Origin: Lachnospiraceae bacterium C10
GTDB taxonomy: Bacteria > Bacillota > Clostridia > Lachnospirales > Lachnospiraceae
Reading direction: 5' to 3'
NCBI GenBank assembly: GCA_900100095.1
Contig: FMTN01000006.1
Span: forward strand, 153,251-217,250
Length of the DNA stretch: 64,000 nucleotides
Under the pieces are notes generated by a model that made no database searches, had not been told where the DNA came from, and worked only from the letters and a program-made list of their open reading frames with translations. Position numbers and translations under genes: made by a program. This document shows, one piece after another, positions 7,234 to 16,514 of this stretch. Numbering within the stretch: the first letter of the stretch is position 1; each line of letters begins with the position of its first letter.

Positions 7234-8835
7234 TTACAAGTTTGTTGCTATAATTTCGCCATTCTTCTTTTCAAACTGACAATAAGAACGTTTTGTTTTG
7301 GTTGTAAGAGACAAATCAGAAATTGTAATTGTAACACCCGGGAAAATATCCCGGCGAATGATTATCTTTGCATGTTTACTATTGAGCAATTCCTGATGCA
7401 AACCATTAAATTCTACTCGATATTTCTGAAGTTCTTCCTTCGCCTCTGCCAGGTCATCCAAAATCTTATGCAGGTATTCTGAATGCTTCGCATCCAGTTC
7501 CTGACCGGAGCTGATATGACGATTATAGCGATCAACAATCGGTGTTAATCGATCGATTTTTTGTGTGTCTGCAACAACCAGACGGTTCAACTGATTATAT
7601 CGTTCCTTTTTCTCAGGGGCAATTCCCACTTCAATTCTGGTGGCTGCTCCCATTTCCGAACCAATGATCATGGACTCCACCTTACCACCGGCACGAATAA
7701 CACCACCGGCAATAAAGCCCTTTCGGTCAACTACCATAATATCATTTGCCGCATTTACTTCACTGTAAATGATGGATCCTGTCTCAACATATCCGCCGGA
7801 AAAAACCTTTGCATTTTCAATAAACGGGATAATGATATTACCCTTCGCCTGCAATACGCCTCGGTTCATTCCATGAATTCCACGCTTTACAATAATCTGT
7901 CCTCCGGCATTGATCAAGGCATCTTCTACAACACCATCGACGATGACGTCGCCCTTCGCCTCAATGGAAAAACCGCTTCGGACAGAACCTTTTACATGTA
8001 CATTGCCGCTGTAGACAATATTTCCCACAGAATTGTCCACGTCTGCGACAACTTCGAACACATCCGATACAAAGACCTGATTGTTAACCAGTGAAACATG
8101 CCCTGTTACCGCAGAATAAAGTTCTGTTCTATCTTCGTTGGTCGTGATATTCTGACCATACTGCAATTCGCATCCCTTTACGGATCGTGTTGGAATATCT
8201 CTGCCGTAGATATCTTTTCCCGGCGCTCCCACATCTTCCGGAATCAACCGGGCCAAAAGGTCGCCCTTCTCCACATGACAGATGGTATTTAAGTCCCGAT
8301 AATCAACAGACCCATCATCATAGTGTTTCGGACGCAATGTCGGGTTTGTATTAAAAAAGTATTGAATTCTTGCATCATGACCAATTCTAGGCGGCGTTCC
8401 CTCTGCAAAGATATACTCTTTATTGTATTGGCGTTCCTCTACAAATTTCAGGATTTCATCCTGTGAGATACCGTTTACAATGTTATGCCTGTTGAGTTCC
8501 GCAATGATATCCTTTACGTTCATTTGATTGCCATCAACGGTAGGCGGTAAAAAGCGACAAGTCGCCTTCATACGATCCAGAGAAACTTTTACATACATAG
8601 TTTCAGTGAAATCGTACCCGTTGTATGTCCCCAAATCCAAACTACAATCTTTGGTTGAAGCCAGATATTCGCGAAACTGCTGCTCGTCAAAATTTTTGAT
8701 GCCATGCGAATTCAAATACTCCAAGGCCTCCGAAAAGTACATAGGCTTTCCTTCACCTTTTGGCGCATGAAAATGGCAAATAGCTGTTCCATTTTTTACT
8801 TCAATTTGGATATAGCCGTTGCTCCTTGCGTCCAT
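7234..8835 (-). CDS. FapA (DUF342) family protein
   Basis: 533 residues from the ATG at 8835, which has a G-rich SD (GATGGGGG). In-frame upstream starts at 8865 (TTG), 8856 and 8847 lack one. The FapA/DUF342 signature is a central glycine-rich beta-helix at about 240-400: GNVHVKGSVRSGF, GDVIVDGVVEDA, and VVDRKGFIAGGVIRAGG. A coiled coil follows, then a small beta domain. FapA proteins are linked to flagellar assembly and polar localisation in Vibrio, and DUF342 genes often lie beside the flagellar sigma gene in Clostridia. The molecular role is not known. It follows fliA directly in the operon. Confidence 0.82.
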   Translation of the reverse strand: MDARSNGYIQIEVKNGTAICHFHAPKGEGKPMYFSEALEYLNSHGIKNFDEQQFREYLASTKDCSLDLGTYNGYDFTETMYVKVSLDRMKATCRFLPPTVDGNQMNVKDIIAELNRHNIVNGISQDEILKFVEERQYNKEYIFAEGTPPRIGHDARIQYFFNTNPTLRPKHYDDGSVDYRDLNTICHVEKGDLLARLIPEDVGAPGKDIYGRDIPTRSVKGCELQYGQNITTNEDRTELYSAVTGHVSLVNNQVFVSDVFEVVADVDNSVGNIVYSGNVHVKGSVRSGFSIEAKGDVIVDGVVEDALINAGGQIIVKRGIHGMNRGVLQAKGNIIIPFIENAKVFSGGYVETGSIIYSEVNAANDIMVVDRKGFIAGGVIRAGGKVESMIIGSEMGAATRIEVGIAPEKKERYNQLNRLVVADTQKIDRLTPIVDRYNRHISSGQELDAKHSEYLHKILDDLAEAKEELQKYRVEFNGLHQELLNSKHAKIIIRRDIFPGVTITISDLSLTTKTKRSYCQFEKKNGEIIATNL

Positions 8836-8861
8836 GTTAACCCCCATCTTTAACATAAAAA

Positions 8862-9629
8862 TCAAGTTGTCATGATTTCCATGTAACTTCCCATTGTTTT
8901 ACGCATTTTAAGTAGTGCCTTAGTATGTAACTGTGAAACACGTGATTCTGACACTTCAAGAATTTTGCTGATCTCCTTTAATGTCATTTCCTCATAATAA
9001 TACAACAAAATCACTTTTTTTTCTCTATCTGTCAGCAAAGAAAGTGATTCTTCTAATTTTTCTTTCAGTTCATCTCTGGATACTTTATCCTCAGGCTGTT
9101 CAAAATGTACGTTACTTTTTGTCTCCATCTCCGGCTCGTTACCGCCGGCTTCCATAAATTCGTTTAACGAAACCAATCCTGTTATTTTTAATTGGGATTG
9201 CATTTCAACATATTCATCTTCTGTCAGACCAAGTTCTTCCGCTATCTCAGTATCTGTTGCAGCATGACCGGTGCGTTGTTCGACAGCTTTCTGTGCCTCA
9301 TCAAGCTTGCGTTGTTTTTGACGGATTGTTCTCGGGATCCAATCCATCTTACGTATCTGGTCAAGTATGGCCCCCTTTATTCGAAGAGAGGCATACGTCT
9401 CAAATTTCACGTCTTTTGTAAGATCAAACTTATCAATGGCGTCGATCAATCCGAACACACCGTACCCAACTAAATCTTCGTATTCAACATTGCTGCCCAA
9501 GTACATACTCATCTTGCCTGCTACAACTTTAACAAGAGATGCATATTCCACTATGATCTGTTCTCTCAATGCAGGAGAAGGATCTTTACGATACTTCTCC
9601 CACAGAGAGTTTCTATCGGTTCCATTCAT
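8862..9629 (-). CDS. fliA: Flagellar sigma factor sigma-28 (SigD/FliA)
   Basis: 255 residues, the length of Bacillus SigD (254). Region 2 includes YGVFGLIDAIDKFD and FETYASLRIKGAILDQIRKMDW, the FliA hallmark; region 4 ends with a helix-turn-helix, ILEVSESRVSQLHTKAL. It directs transcription of late flagellar, motility and chemotaxis genes. In Bacillus it is the penultimate gene of the fla/che operon, with distance from the promoter controlling its level; here it is also near the end of the second block. It lies 12 bases after the small membrane-protein gene. Confidence 0.95.
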   Translation of the reverse strand: MNGTDRNSLWEKYRKDPSPALREQIIVEYASLVKVVAGKMSMYLGSNVEYEDLVGYGVFGLIDAIDKFDLTKDVKFETYASLRIKGAILDQIRKMDWIPRTIRQKQRKLDEAQKAVEQRTGHAATDTEIAEELGLTEDEYVEMQSQLKITGLVSLNEFMEAGGNEPEMETKSNVHFEQPEDKVSRDELKEKLEESLSLLTDREKKVILLYYYEEMTLKEISKILEVSESRVSQLHTKALLKMRKTMGSYMEIMTT

Positions 9630-9641
9630 AAGGTCACCCCA

Positions 9642-9953
9642 TTATGACTGTCCATCCTCATCTGATTCTTCGTGGGAATGATCATGATCTATCCCTTCCG
9701 TAATCTGTACATCATCCGCATCATGCATCGATGCCTTTTTCTGCTCTTCTTCTCTTTCAAGCTTAAATCCAATCTCAAGACATATCCTGACGGCTATTCC
9801 GATGATACCAAAGACAATTACAGAAACAAGTAATCGTCGAAAGAAAATAGAAAATTCTACTCCCTGTATAACGGAAATAAGACAAGCGAGTCCAGCACCT
9901 GATAATGTGACTAAAATCGGAATTTGCTTTGTACGAATTGAATCTTTCTTCAT
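9642..9953 (-). CDS. Small two-TM protein with acidic His-containing tail
   Basis: 103 residues, not recognised. Two TM segments (about 12-32 and 40-62) are separated by a short loop (FFRR). The cytosolic-looking tail (about 70-103) is acidic and ends in a DHDHSHEES stretch that could bind metal. The start overlaps the cheD stop by 4 bases (ATGA), and it precedes fliA by 12 bases. Bacillus has no gene between cheD and sigD, so this is a clostridial addition. Function unknown. Confidence 0.6.
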   Translation of the reverse strand: MKKDSIRTKQIPILVTLSGAGLACLISVIQGVEFSIFFRRLLVSVIVFGIIGIAVRICLEIGFKLEREEEQKKASMHDADDVQITEGIDHDHSHEESDEDGQS

Positions 9954-10432
9954 ATTTTGTAGGGCGTCTTTCCAACTGCTTTGATTAGAAAATCACCATT
10001 TTCACTGTAAATCTCAACAGTACGTCCAAAATTAAGGCCACAATCCTCTGCCACAAGAGAAATTCCGAGCTCCTTAAGTTTGGCTCTACTTGCCTCAGCA
10101 TTACGCTGACCTACATTGATGGTATTGCTACCACCCATGTCAAACATCTTAGCTCCACCAGCTATTTTGGCTTTTATCCTGGTTTTGGAGGCTCCTGCCT
10201 TTATCATATCGTCCAATAATTTCTGTATGCCTGTATCTGCAAACTTCGCAATATTGGAGTTATTCCGGATCTGCGTACTGTCCGGAAGCATGATATGCGC
10301 TAAACCTGTTACCTTTGTCACCGGATCGAACATGGCGATTCCGATGCAGGAGCCCAAACCAATTGTGGTCAGATTATCTGGAGCTTTACATACCTTAAGA
10401 TCTGCCATGCCAACTTTAATCATTTCACCCAA
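9950..10432 (-). CDS. cheD: Chemoreceptor glutamine deamidase CheD
   Basis: 160 residues, normal length. The TTG at 10432 is chosen because AAGGAGG lies 7 bases upstream; the first ATG is three codons later. The catalytic residues of the family are visible: Cys29 in GLGSCIG and His46 in GLAHIMLP, with the threonines before the Cys. CheD deamidates receptor Gln residues and binds CheC. It follows cheC by 12 bases, as in Bacillus and Thermotoga. Confidence 0.95.
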   Translation of the reverse strand: MGEMIKVGMADLKVCKAPDNLTTIGLGSCIGIAMFDPVTKVTGLAHIMLPDSTQIRNNSNIAKFADTGIQKLLDDMIKAGASKTRIKAKIAGGAKMFDMGGSNTINVGQRNAEASRAKLKELGISLVAEDCGLNFGRTVEIYSENGDFLIKAVGKTPYKI

Positions 10433-10444
10433 AGAAATGCCTCC

Positions 10445-11065
10445 TTAAATAGGAAGTCCTAAGGCCCGGAGAATCTTTTCGTAAGAATCACCTTCTGGCA
10501 TCAGGATGTAATAACCATTAATACCTAAGTCATCTCCAATTTCAGTCTTAATCATGAGTGCCTTGTCTCCTACCATACCAAACTGAATGGCCGGTACTGA
10601 AAGAATGGCTGCAGCCATATCAATGGCTACGTAAGGTACCGTAGGAGTAATAGTAAGATTTGTCATGCCGGACAATGCGGTTAAGTAAGCTCCTGCAATA
10701 ATATTACCGATTTCCTTAATGGCGGATAAATCCATTTCATTAAATTCACCATCAAAATCCGCATCGCGCATCATAAGCCTGTTTACTAGGCGATGGGCAG
10801 AAGGAAGGTCCATCAGGAACATCATACTTCCTTCAATATCTGCCTCAACACCAAGCATGATACCTACAATAACAGAATCTTCCGCTCCTATTGCGGTACC
10901 GATCTGCTCAACGTTTAACAATTCAACCTTTGGCACTGACATGTCCATACGAAGATTTAACATATTGGCGATGGCTGTCGTCGCATTACCGGCACCAATA
11001 TTACCAATCTCCCGCAGAACATCCGGAAACATCTGATTAATTTCATCTAATGACATTTTACTCAT
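10445..11065 (-). CDS. cheC: CheY-phosphate phosphatase CheC
   Basis: 206 residues, normal for CheC. Both phosphatase half-sites are intact: EIGN followed by IGAGNATTA near the N-terminus and KEIGNI in the second repeat, each supplying the Glu and Asn that attack CheY-P. CheC is a weak phosphatase boosted by CheD. It lies between cheW and cheD in the canonical order. With FliY also in the operon, the cell has at least two CheC-type phosphatases. Confidence 0.95.
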   Translation of the reverse strand: MSKMSLDEINQMFPDVLREIGNIGAGNATTAIANMLNLRMDMSVPKVELLNVEQIGTAIGAEDSVIVGIMLGVEADIEGSMMFLMDLPSAHRLVNRLMMRDADFDGEFNEMDLSAIKEIGNIIAGAYLTALSGMTNLTITPTVPYVAIDMAAAILSVPAIQFGMVGDKALMIKTEIGDDLGINGYYILMPEGDSYEKILRALGLPI

Positions 11066-11086
11066 AAGCCGCTACACCTTATCCCC

Positions 11087-11590
11087 TTAGGATGCACTTA
11101 CATCATCAAGAATAGCTGTAACTTCAAAGATGGATACAAGTTCATTGCCATTCTTTCCGATTCCGTTAATAAATAATGCGTCACTCTTACGAGAAGCCTT
11201 AACATTGCGATCAATTTCAGACTCCCCGAGATCAATTACTTCACGAACCTCGTCAACGAGTACGCCGACAAGCCCCTGTTCTTCCATTTTAAGAATGATA
11301 ATTCGTGATTTGTTGGTAATCACATCATCCCCGAGGCCCATTTTTCTTCGAATGGACATAACAGGGACAATTTCACCACGAAGATTGATAATGCCGATGT
11401 AATGGTATTGAACCTTCGGCACTCTTGTAATCTTCTGCATTCTGCCAATATTATCTACATAAGAGATATCCAGACCATACTGCTCATCACCGATCTTAAC
11501 AACGATATACTGCTTCTTTTCTTCGTCTACCGGTTCGAGATCTCTACGCTTTACGTCTTTCTTCTCAAGTTCTTTCTTATCTTCAGCCAT
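11087..11590 (-). CDS. cheW: Chemotaxis coupling protein CheW
   Basis: 167 residues, with about 25 extra charged N-terminal residues ahead of the SH3-like fold starting at QYIVVKIGDEQYGLDI. The core includes GIINLRGEIVPVMSIRRKMGL and GLVGVLVDEVREVI, the surfaces that bind receptors and CheA P5. It couples chemoreceptors to CheA. cheA ends 11 bases upstream, so the pair is cotranslated. Confidence 0.95.
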   Translation of the reverse strand: MAEDKKELEKKDVKRRDLEPVDEEKKQYIVVKIGDEQYGLDISYVDNIGRMQKITRVPKVQYHYIGIINLRGEIVPVMSIRRKMGLGDDVITNKSRIIILKMEEQGLVGVLVDEVREVIDLGESEIDRNVKASRKSDALFINGIGKNGNELVSIFEVTAILDDVSAS

Positions 11591-11601
11591 GGTAAACCCC
11601 C

Positions 11602-13734
11602 TTAAAACATTGCGTTAGCATCAAGGATTAATGCAACTTCACCATCTCCAAGGATGGTAGCACCGCTGATCATCTTATTATTATCAATCACCTTACCTAA
11701 GGACTTGATAACAATTTCCTGCTGTCCGATCAGATTATCAACTACAAGTCCTGCGTAATTATCGCCCTTCTTGACAATAACAACTGTCAGGTACTCAGGC
11801 TTTTCTTCCATCGGCTCACAATCAAGCACATCATCGAGATGAATCAGAGGGATTACAAGGCCTCTTAAGTAAATAACTTCCTTTGCCTGTACGTATTTAA
11901 TATCACTTACAGGAATATTCTCGATATTCATGATGGAAGCCAGAGCAATGGCGTATTTCTCGTTGCGTACTTCAACCATGAGAGCCTGGATAATAGCCAG
12001 AGTAAGCGGAAGACGAATGGTAAAGGTTGAACCCTGACCAAGTGTTGACTTAACTTCAACATCTCCACCAAGAGCCTCAATATTGGATTTAACAACATCC
12101 AGACCAACGCCTCGTCCGGAAATATCGGTTACCTTCTTAGCCATGGAGAAACTTGGCATGAAGAGGAAGTCGATAATTTCCTTCTGTGTCAGATTCTCAG
12201 CATCTTCTTCTGATACAAGGCCACGCTCAACTGCTTTTGCCTTTACTCTTTCGGTATCAATTCCGCCACCGTCATCTCCTACCTGGATAATAACGTTATT
12301 GCCCTCCTGGAACGCATTAAGGAAAATCGTTCCGTTTTCAGGCTTACCGGATTTCGCACGCTTCTCCGGATCCTCAATTCCGTGGTCAGCTGAGTTACGA
12401 AGCAAATGCTGCAGAGGATCACCGATCTGATCAACTACGGTACGATCAAGTTCTGTCTCCTCACCGGTCATAACAAGTTCCATAGGCTTTTTGAGCTTAC
12501 GTGACAGATCTCGAATCATTCGAGGGAATTTGTTAACCGTATTCTCGATAGGAACCATTCGAACTTTCATTACAGATTCATGAAGCGTTGTTGTGATTCT
12601 TTCGAGATATTCAATCTGTTCCTGGAAAGACTGACGGTCATAATCACCGGTACCTGAGTCAGAGGAACTGATGGATACCAGAGAGTTCTTAGCAATAATA
12701 AGCTCAGAAACCTGATTCATTAATGCATCAAGTTTTTCAATATCAACACGAACCGTCCGCGCTGTTACAGGCTTATTTGCATTCTTTTTATTATTTGCCG
12801 CTGCCGGCTTTTCTGCCTTTGCAGCCGGCTTCTCGACCTTTGCAGGAGCTGCTGCCGGTGCCTCTTCTGCTTTTGCAGGAGCTGCTGCTGGTGCTTCCTC
12901 TACAGGTGCTGCTTCAGCCTCTGTCTTCTGCTGATATGTTTCAGGTGTAACCTTTCCACATTCGATGGTCTCAATCTCAGAAACAGCTGCAACAGCCTGC
13001 TGGATTGGCTCGATTTCACTGGTTGTGCTCATGATAAAAGAGAATGTAAAGTCAAACTTCTCATCTTCCACATCCTGTGCACTCGGTGAATAGAATAAAA
13101 TCTCACCAAAATCCTCTACAGCCTTGAATACAAGGAAAGCTCTTGCCGCCTTTAACAGGCAATCCTTGTTAATATGAACGGAAAATCCGTAAAGGATGGA
13201 ACCGCCTTCTGCTGCGTGCTTAAGCTTACCTAAATCTTCCTCGTCAAGGGTCAGACTCGTATAGGTAGCCGAACCATCTCCTTCTGCAGGAGCTGCTGCC
13301 GGTGCGGCCTCTTCTGCAGGAGCTGCTGCCGGTGCGCTTGATACCTGTCCGCCACCTTCGAGGAAATCATTTAATCTCTGAATCAAAGCAGCGTTATCTT
13401 CTTCACCTTCATTTGAAGTCTGCTTAACGGTATCAACATAGGCTTCAATTGCATCCAAGCAATCGAATAAGATATCAATGAGGGATGAATTTACCTTAAC
13501 GGTATCATTACGTACCTCAGAGAATACATTTTCCATATCATGGGTCAGATGCTGCATCTTCTTAAAGCCCATGGTACCAGCCATTCCTTTTAAAGAGTGA
13601 GCTGCACGAAAGATTTCATTGATGGTATCCTTGTTATCAGGCTCTTTCTCAAGGATCATAATATTATCGGAAAGTGCCTGAATGTGCTCATTTGATTCAT
13701 CAATGAAAATATCAAGATACTGACTTACATCCAT
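11602..13734 (-). CDS. cheA: Chemotaxis histidine kinase CheA
   Basis: 710 residues with the five-domain layout. P1 (about 1-110) carries phosphorylated His46 in RAAHSLKGMAGTMGF. P2 (about 170-255) is the CheY/CheB docking domain. An Ala/Pro/Glu-rich linker follows (about 270-325), then P3 dimerisation, P4 ATPase (LRNSADHGIEDPEKR N-box, DDGGGID G1, GRGVGLDVV G2) and P5 (CheW-like). It phosphorylates CheY in response to receptors. Both linkers flanking P2 are built of repeated APAAAPAE-like units, so their length may vary between strains. The gene lies 3 bases after cheB. Confidence 0.97.
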   Translation of the reverse strand: MDVSQYLDIFIDESNEHIQALSDNIMILEKEPDNKDTINEIFRAAHSLKGMAGTMGFKKMQHLTHDMENVFSEVRNDTVKVNSSLIDILFDCLDAIEAYVDTVKQTSNEGEEDNAALIQRLNDFLEGGGQVSSAPAAAPAEEAAPAAAPAEGDGSATYTSLTLDEEDLGKLKHAAEGGSILYGFSVHINKDCLLKAARAFLVFKAVEDFGEILFYSPSAQDVEDEKFDFTFSFIMSTTSEIEPIQQAVAAVSEIETIECGKVTPETYQQKTEAEAAPVEEAPAAAPAKAEEAPAAAPAKVEKPAAKAEKPAAANNKKNANKPVTARTVRVDIEKLDALMNQVSELIIAKNSLVSISSSDSGTGDYDRQSFQEQIEYLERITTTLHESVMKVRMVPIENTVNKFPRMIRDLSRKLKKPMELVMTGEETELDRTVVDQIGDPLQHLLRNSADHGIEDPEKRAKSGKPENGTIFLNAFQEGNNVIIQVGDDGGGIDTERVKAKAVERGLVSEEDAENLTQKEIIDFLFMPSFSMAKKVTDISGRGVGLDVVKSNIEALGGDVEVKSTLGQGSTFTIRLPLTLAIIQALMVEVRNEKYAIALASIMNIENIPVSDIKYVQAKEVIYLRGLVIPLIHLDDVLDCEPMEEKPEYLTVVIVKKGDNYAGLVVDNLIGQQEIVIKSLGKVIDNNKMISGATILGDGEVALILDANAMF
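12838..12905 (-). repeat. Ala/Pro/Glu linker repeat in cheA (P2-P3 linker)
   Basis: Two 33-base direct repeats encode PAAAPAK-type units in the cheA linker. The copies differ by a few silent changes (for example GCC versus GCT). Such in-frame repeats can expand or contract by slippage without breaking the frame. Confidence 0.6.
13281..13336 (-). repeat. Perfect 26-base direct repeat in cheA (P1-P2 linker)
   Basis: Two identical 26-base copies at 13281-13306 and 13311-13336 (period 30 bases) encode two APAAAPAE units between the P1 and P2 domains. Near-identity at silent positions suggests a recent duplication. Confidence 0.75.
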
Positions 13735-13737
13735 TTG

Positions 13738-14856
13738 CTATACCCCCAATTCTTTACTGATAGAATTTGCGATTTCACTAAGAGGAACAACCTCATCAGA
13801 CAATCCCATCTGGGCCGCTGACTTCGGCATACCATAAACAACACAAGAGGCCTCATCCTGGGTAATGGTATAGACTCTCTTTGCTTGTCTAAGTCCTGCG
13901 ATTCCTTTCGAACCGTCTGCCCCCATACCGGTCATAACAACACAGAGAATATTCTCCTGCATAATATCACGGAGGGAGTCATACATTACATCTGCACACG
14001 GCCGAAGATTATTTACCGGTGGACCGTCATACACATGACATTTCATAACGCCACGACTTTTTTCTTCGATTGTCAGATGTCGTCCACCGGGAGCAATATA
14101 AATCCAGTCCGGTTTTAATATTTCTCCGTCTTCTGCTTCTTTTACATGAACCTTCGCATCGCTGTCAATACGCTCTGCAAGAGAGGCTGTAAACCCCTTC
14201 GGCATGTGCTGTACAACAACAACCGGGACACCGATATGCTCCGGAAGCTTTGGAATCATTGCATGAAGCGCCTGTGGTCCGCCGGTTGAACATGCAATTG
14301 CAACCAGCTTGTACTGACCGGCCCACTGGCTCGGTCTCTTTTTAAAATTCGAAGTAAATGTAGCCACACTAACAGAATCATTCGTCCCTTTCGCTGGCTT
14401 ACGAACACCGGCCGGTGCCGCTGGTTTTGCTGTCGATTTAAAACGAAGTGTCCGACTTCTATTGACAGCTGCCATCAAAGCATTTTTCAGGCTTTGCGAA
14501 AAGGTTCGCAAATCTTCATCTGTCCTAAAATGATATGGACGAACAACCAAATCAACTGCTCCGCTATCCAAGGCAGAAACTGTCACCTCCCGATCCTCTT
14601 TTATCGAAGATGAAATGGCAACAATCGGAATAAGGGAACCCTTGGCTTTCAGCTGCTTTAACACTTCAAGCCCTGTCATTCTGGAAAGATGAATGTTCAT
14701 TGTAGCCGCATCATATTTCTTGCTGGCAAGCATGCGCAAGGCGGATTCGCCATCTGCACATATGTCTGCCGCACGAAATCCTTGAATTGAGTTGATTATA
14801 TCACACATGTGTTTTCTCATGAGTGCAGAGTCATCGACAATTAAAATATTATACAT
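13738..14856 (-). CDS. cheB: Receptor methylesterase CheB with degenerate receiver domain
   Basis: 372 residues. The C-terminal methylesterase domain (about 182-370) has its full triad: Ser190 in ACSTGGPQ, His217 in VQHMPKGF and Asp314 in GMGADG. The N-terminal receiver (1-120) keeps the acidic pair Asp8-Asp9, but the phosphoacceptor Asp is Asn54 (TMNIHLSRMTG in place of the usual MDIEMPRMDG) and the conserved Lys is Arg106 (VVRPYHF). Activation by CheA phosphorylation therefore looks impossible or different. It is read from a TAATG overlap with the PilZ gene and lies directly before cheA. Family identity is certain; the altered control is inference. Confidence 0.95.
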   Translation of the reverse strand: MYNILIVDDSALMRKHMCDIINSIQGFRAADICADGESALRMLASKKYDAATMNIHLSRMTGLEVLKQLKAKGSLIPIVAISSSIKEDREVTVSALDSGAVDLVVRPYHFRTDEDLRTFSQSLKNALMAAVNRSRTLRFKSTAKPAAPAGVRKPAKGTNDSVSVATFTSNFKKRPSQWAGQYKLVAIACSTGGPQALHAMIPKLPEHIGVPVVVVQHMPKGFTASLAERIDSDAKVHVKEAEDGEILKPDWIYIAPGGRHLTIEEKSRGVMKCHVYDGPPVNNLRPCADVMYDSLRDIMQENILCVVMTGMGADGSKGIAGLRQAKRVYTITQDEASCVVYGMPKSAAQMGLSDEVVPLSEIANSISKELGV

Positions 14857-15614
14857 TAGCCACCCTGTTCTTTTCTACGGATTTTCCGCTGTTCTTCAAA
14901 TACAAATTGTATGATCTTCTCACGAAAACTGTTATTTCTAAAAATAAATTTCAGACGGTATGCATAATTATGCTGTTCACTGTCGTATGTTTTCTCCAGC
15001 ACTTCGCATACCAACTGGGATTCTGTACCTGTCTCCTCGTCCGTTTCCTGATCCCTCTGAAAATTGACCCGTAGTAATAAATATGCGGTATCTTCCAGAT
15101 CCAGTGAGGTGACAAAATGTGCTCCACCACCACTGATATTGGTTATTGTCCCATGTCCTACAGGATGTCCTTCATCCATTGTCTGTCGGGCAAACTCCTC
15201 ATAATCCGTAATGGTATCAATCGGCAGGTCCTTATCACCTAAGGAAATACAAAGAGCCGGCAGGAAACATTCCAATCTGAAATATTCTCTTCTCTGAAAC
15301 CGTTCCAGTGAACTTGTCAACTCTACGTCCATCAGGAAAAATCCGGCCTTTTTGTATCGTTTTATCACGTGGCCAACCGCCATTAAAAATCCGGTATTGG
15401 TAGAAAAAATAAATTCATACCGTATTTCACCGGGCAATGTGATAAGTTTACGTTCAACAATCGGAAGTTCTAATACAAGTGTTCCGTCATCTTTTATATC
15501 GTGCAGAACAGTCTGATATCGTGTAGCTTCTTTACCGGAGTTCTGTTCTCTTGATACCTCCTGAACCGGACTTATCGTAACTTTTGCTCCGGGTTTTAAT
15601 TGTTCAGTTTTCAT
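14856..15614 (-). CDS. PilZ-domain flagellar brake protein (YcgR type)
   Basis: 252 residues with two domains: an N-terminal YcgR-like beta domain (about 5-95) and a C-terminal PilZ domain (about 105-240). The c-di-GMP motif is intact: RREYFR supplies RxxxR and NISGGG supplies (D/N)xSxxG. Proteins of this design bind c-di-GMP and slow the motor by contacting the stator or switch. Its place between flhG and cheB means the brake is made together with the motor it acts on. The stop overlaps the cheB start (TAATG). Confidence 0.85.
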   Translation of the reverse strand: MKTEQLKPGAKVTISPVQEVSREQNSGKEATRYQTVLHDIKDDGTLVLELPIVERKLITLPGEIRYEFIFSTNTGFLMAVGHVIKRYKKAGFFLMDVELTSSLERFQRREYFRLECFLPALCISLGDKDLPIDTITDYEEFARQTMDEGHPVGHGTITNISGGGAHFVTSLDLEDTAYLLLRVNFQRDQETDEETGTESQLVCEVLEKTYDSEQHNYAYRLKFIFRNNSFREKIIQFVFEEQRKIRRKEQGG

Positions 15615-15635
15615 ACTATACCCTCATCATTAGCA

Positions 15636-16514
15636 TTAAGCACGGTGTAAAAAACTATCAAAGAAACGTGTGATTCCAAAACCATGAATCTGCGGCTCAT
15701 CTTCTTCGACATCCATAAGCTTTGCAGCCAGATGTGAGAACGCTCTGCTGCTCTTGGCCATAGGGGAATCCAACGACACAATCTGCTGCGTTCTCACAGC
15801 TTTCTCAAGGGAATGATCCTGCGGAATCATTCCAAGATAGGAAATCTCTCCGCCAAGGAATCTGTGTACAACAGAATTAAGCTTATCGTAGACCGCCTTG
15901 CCTTCTGTCTCAGAAGTCACTTTGTTCGCTACAAGATGTACCTTTGTTTCTTCTTTGATAAATTCTGAATTCTTAAACGTTGCCTTCATTAATGAATAGG
16001 AATCTGTAATGGAGCTAGGCTCCGGTGTTGAAACCAGTAACACCTCCGGTGAAGCTAAAACAAAATCCAGTACCTGGGCCGAAATACCGGCTCCTGTATC
16101 CACGATCAACACATCGCAGAGCTGTTCTAACTTATGAAGGGATGAAACAAGGAAATGAACCTGTTCCACCGAAAGATTATTCAATCCTAAAATTCCGCTT
16201 CCCCCGGATATAAAACCGATCCCCAATGGTCCAGCCGTAATGATATCTTCGATGGATTTCCCTCCGTATATCATATCCGACAAATTATATTTCGGAACCG
16301 TTCCAAACATTACCTCAACATTGGCAAGTCCAAAATCCGCGTCAAATATAATGACACGCTTTCCCATGTTGGAAAAAGCCACAGCCAGATTTACGGCCAG
16401 ATTGGATTTTCCAACACCACCCTTACCACTGGTAATGGTGATGACTCTTGCTGATTTCCCATCCTGTCGGTTCTGCATTTTGACAACATTTCTTAGTCCT
16501 TCTGCCTGATCCAT
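15636..16514 (-). CDS. flhG: MinD-like ATPase FlhG (flagellar number control)
   Basis: 292 residues, typical of FlhG/YlxH/FleN. The deviant Walker A is ITSGKGGVGKSNLAVNLA, with switch I FDADFGLANVEVMFG and the Walker B-like LIVDTGAGI. A short N-terminal segment (DQAEGLRNVV) resembles the motif that stimulates FlhF GTPase. A C-terminal amphipathic helix (GITRFFDSFLHRA) could be the membrane-targeting sequence. FlhG sets flagellar number and place with FlhF, whose stop overlaps this start (TGATG). Confidence 0.93.
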   Translation of the reverse strand: MDQAEGLRNVVKMQNRQDGKSARVITITSGKGGVGKSNLAVNLAVAFSNMGKRVIIFDADFGLANVEVMFGTVPKYNLSDMIYGGKSIEDIITAGPLGIGFISGGSGILGLNNLSVEQVHFLVSSLHKLEQLCDVLIVDTGAGISAQVLDFVLASPEVLLVSTPEPSSITDSYSLMKATFKNSEFIKEETKVHLVANKVTSETEGKAVYDKLNSVVHRFLGGEISYLGMIPQDHSLEKAVRTQQIVSLDSPMAKSSRAFSHLAAKLMDVEEDEPQIHGFGITRFFDSFLHRA

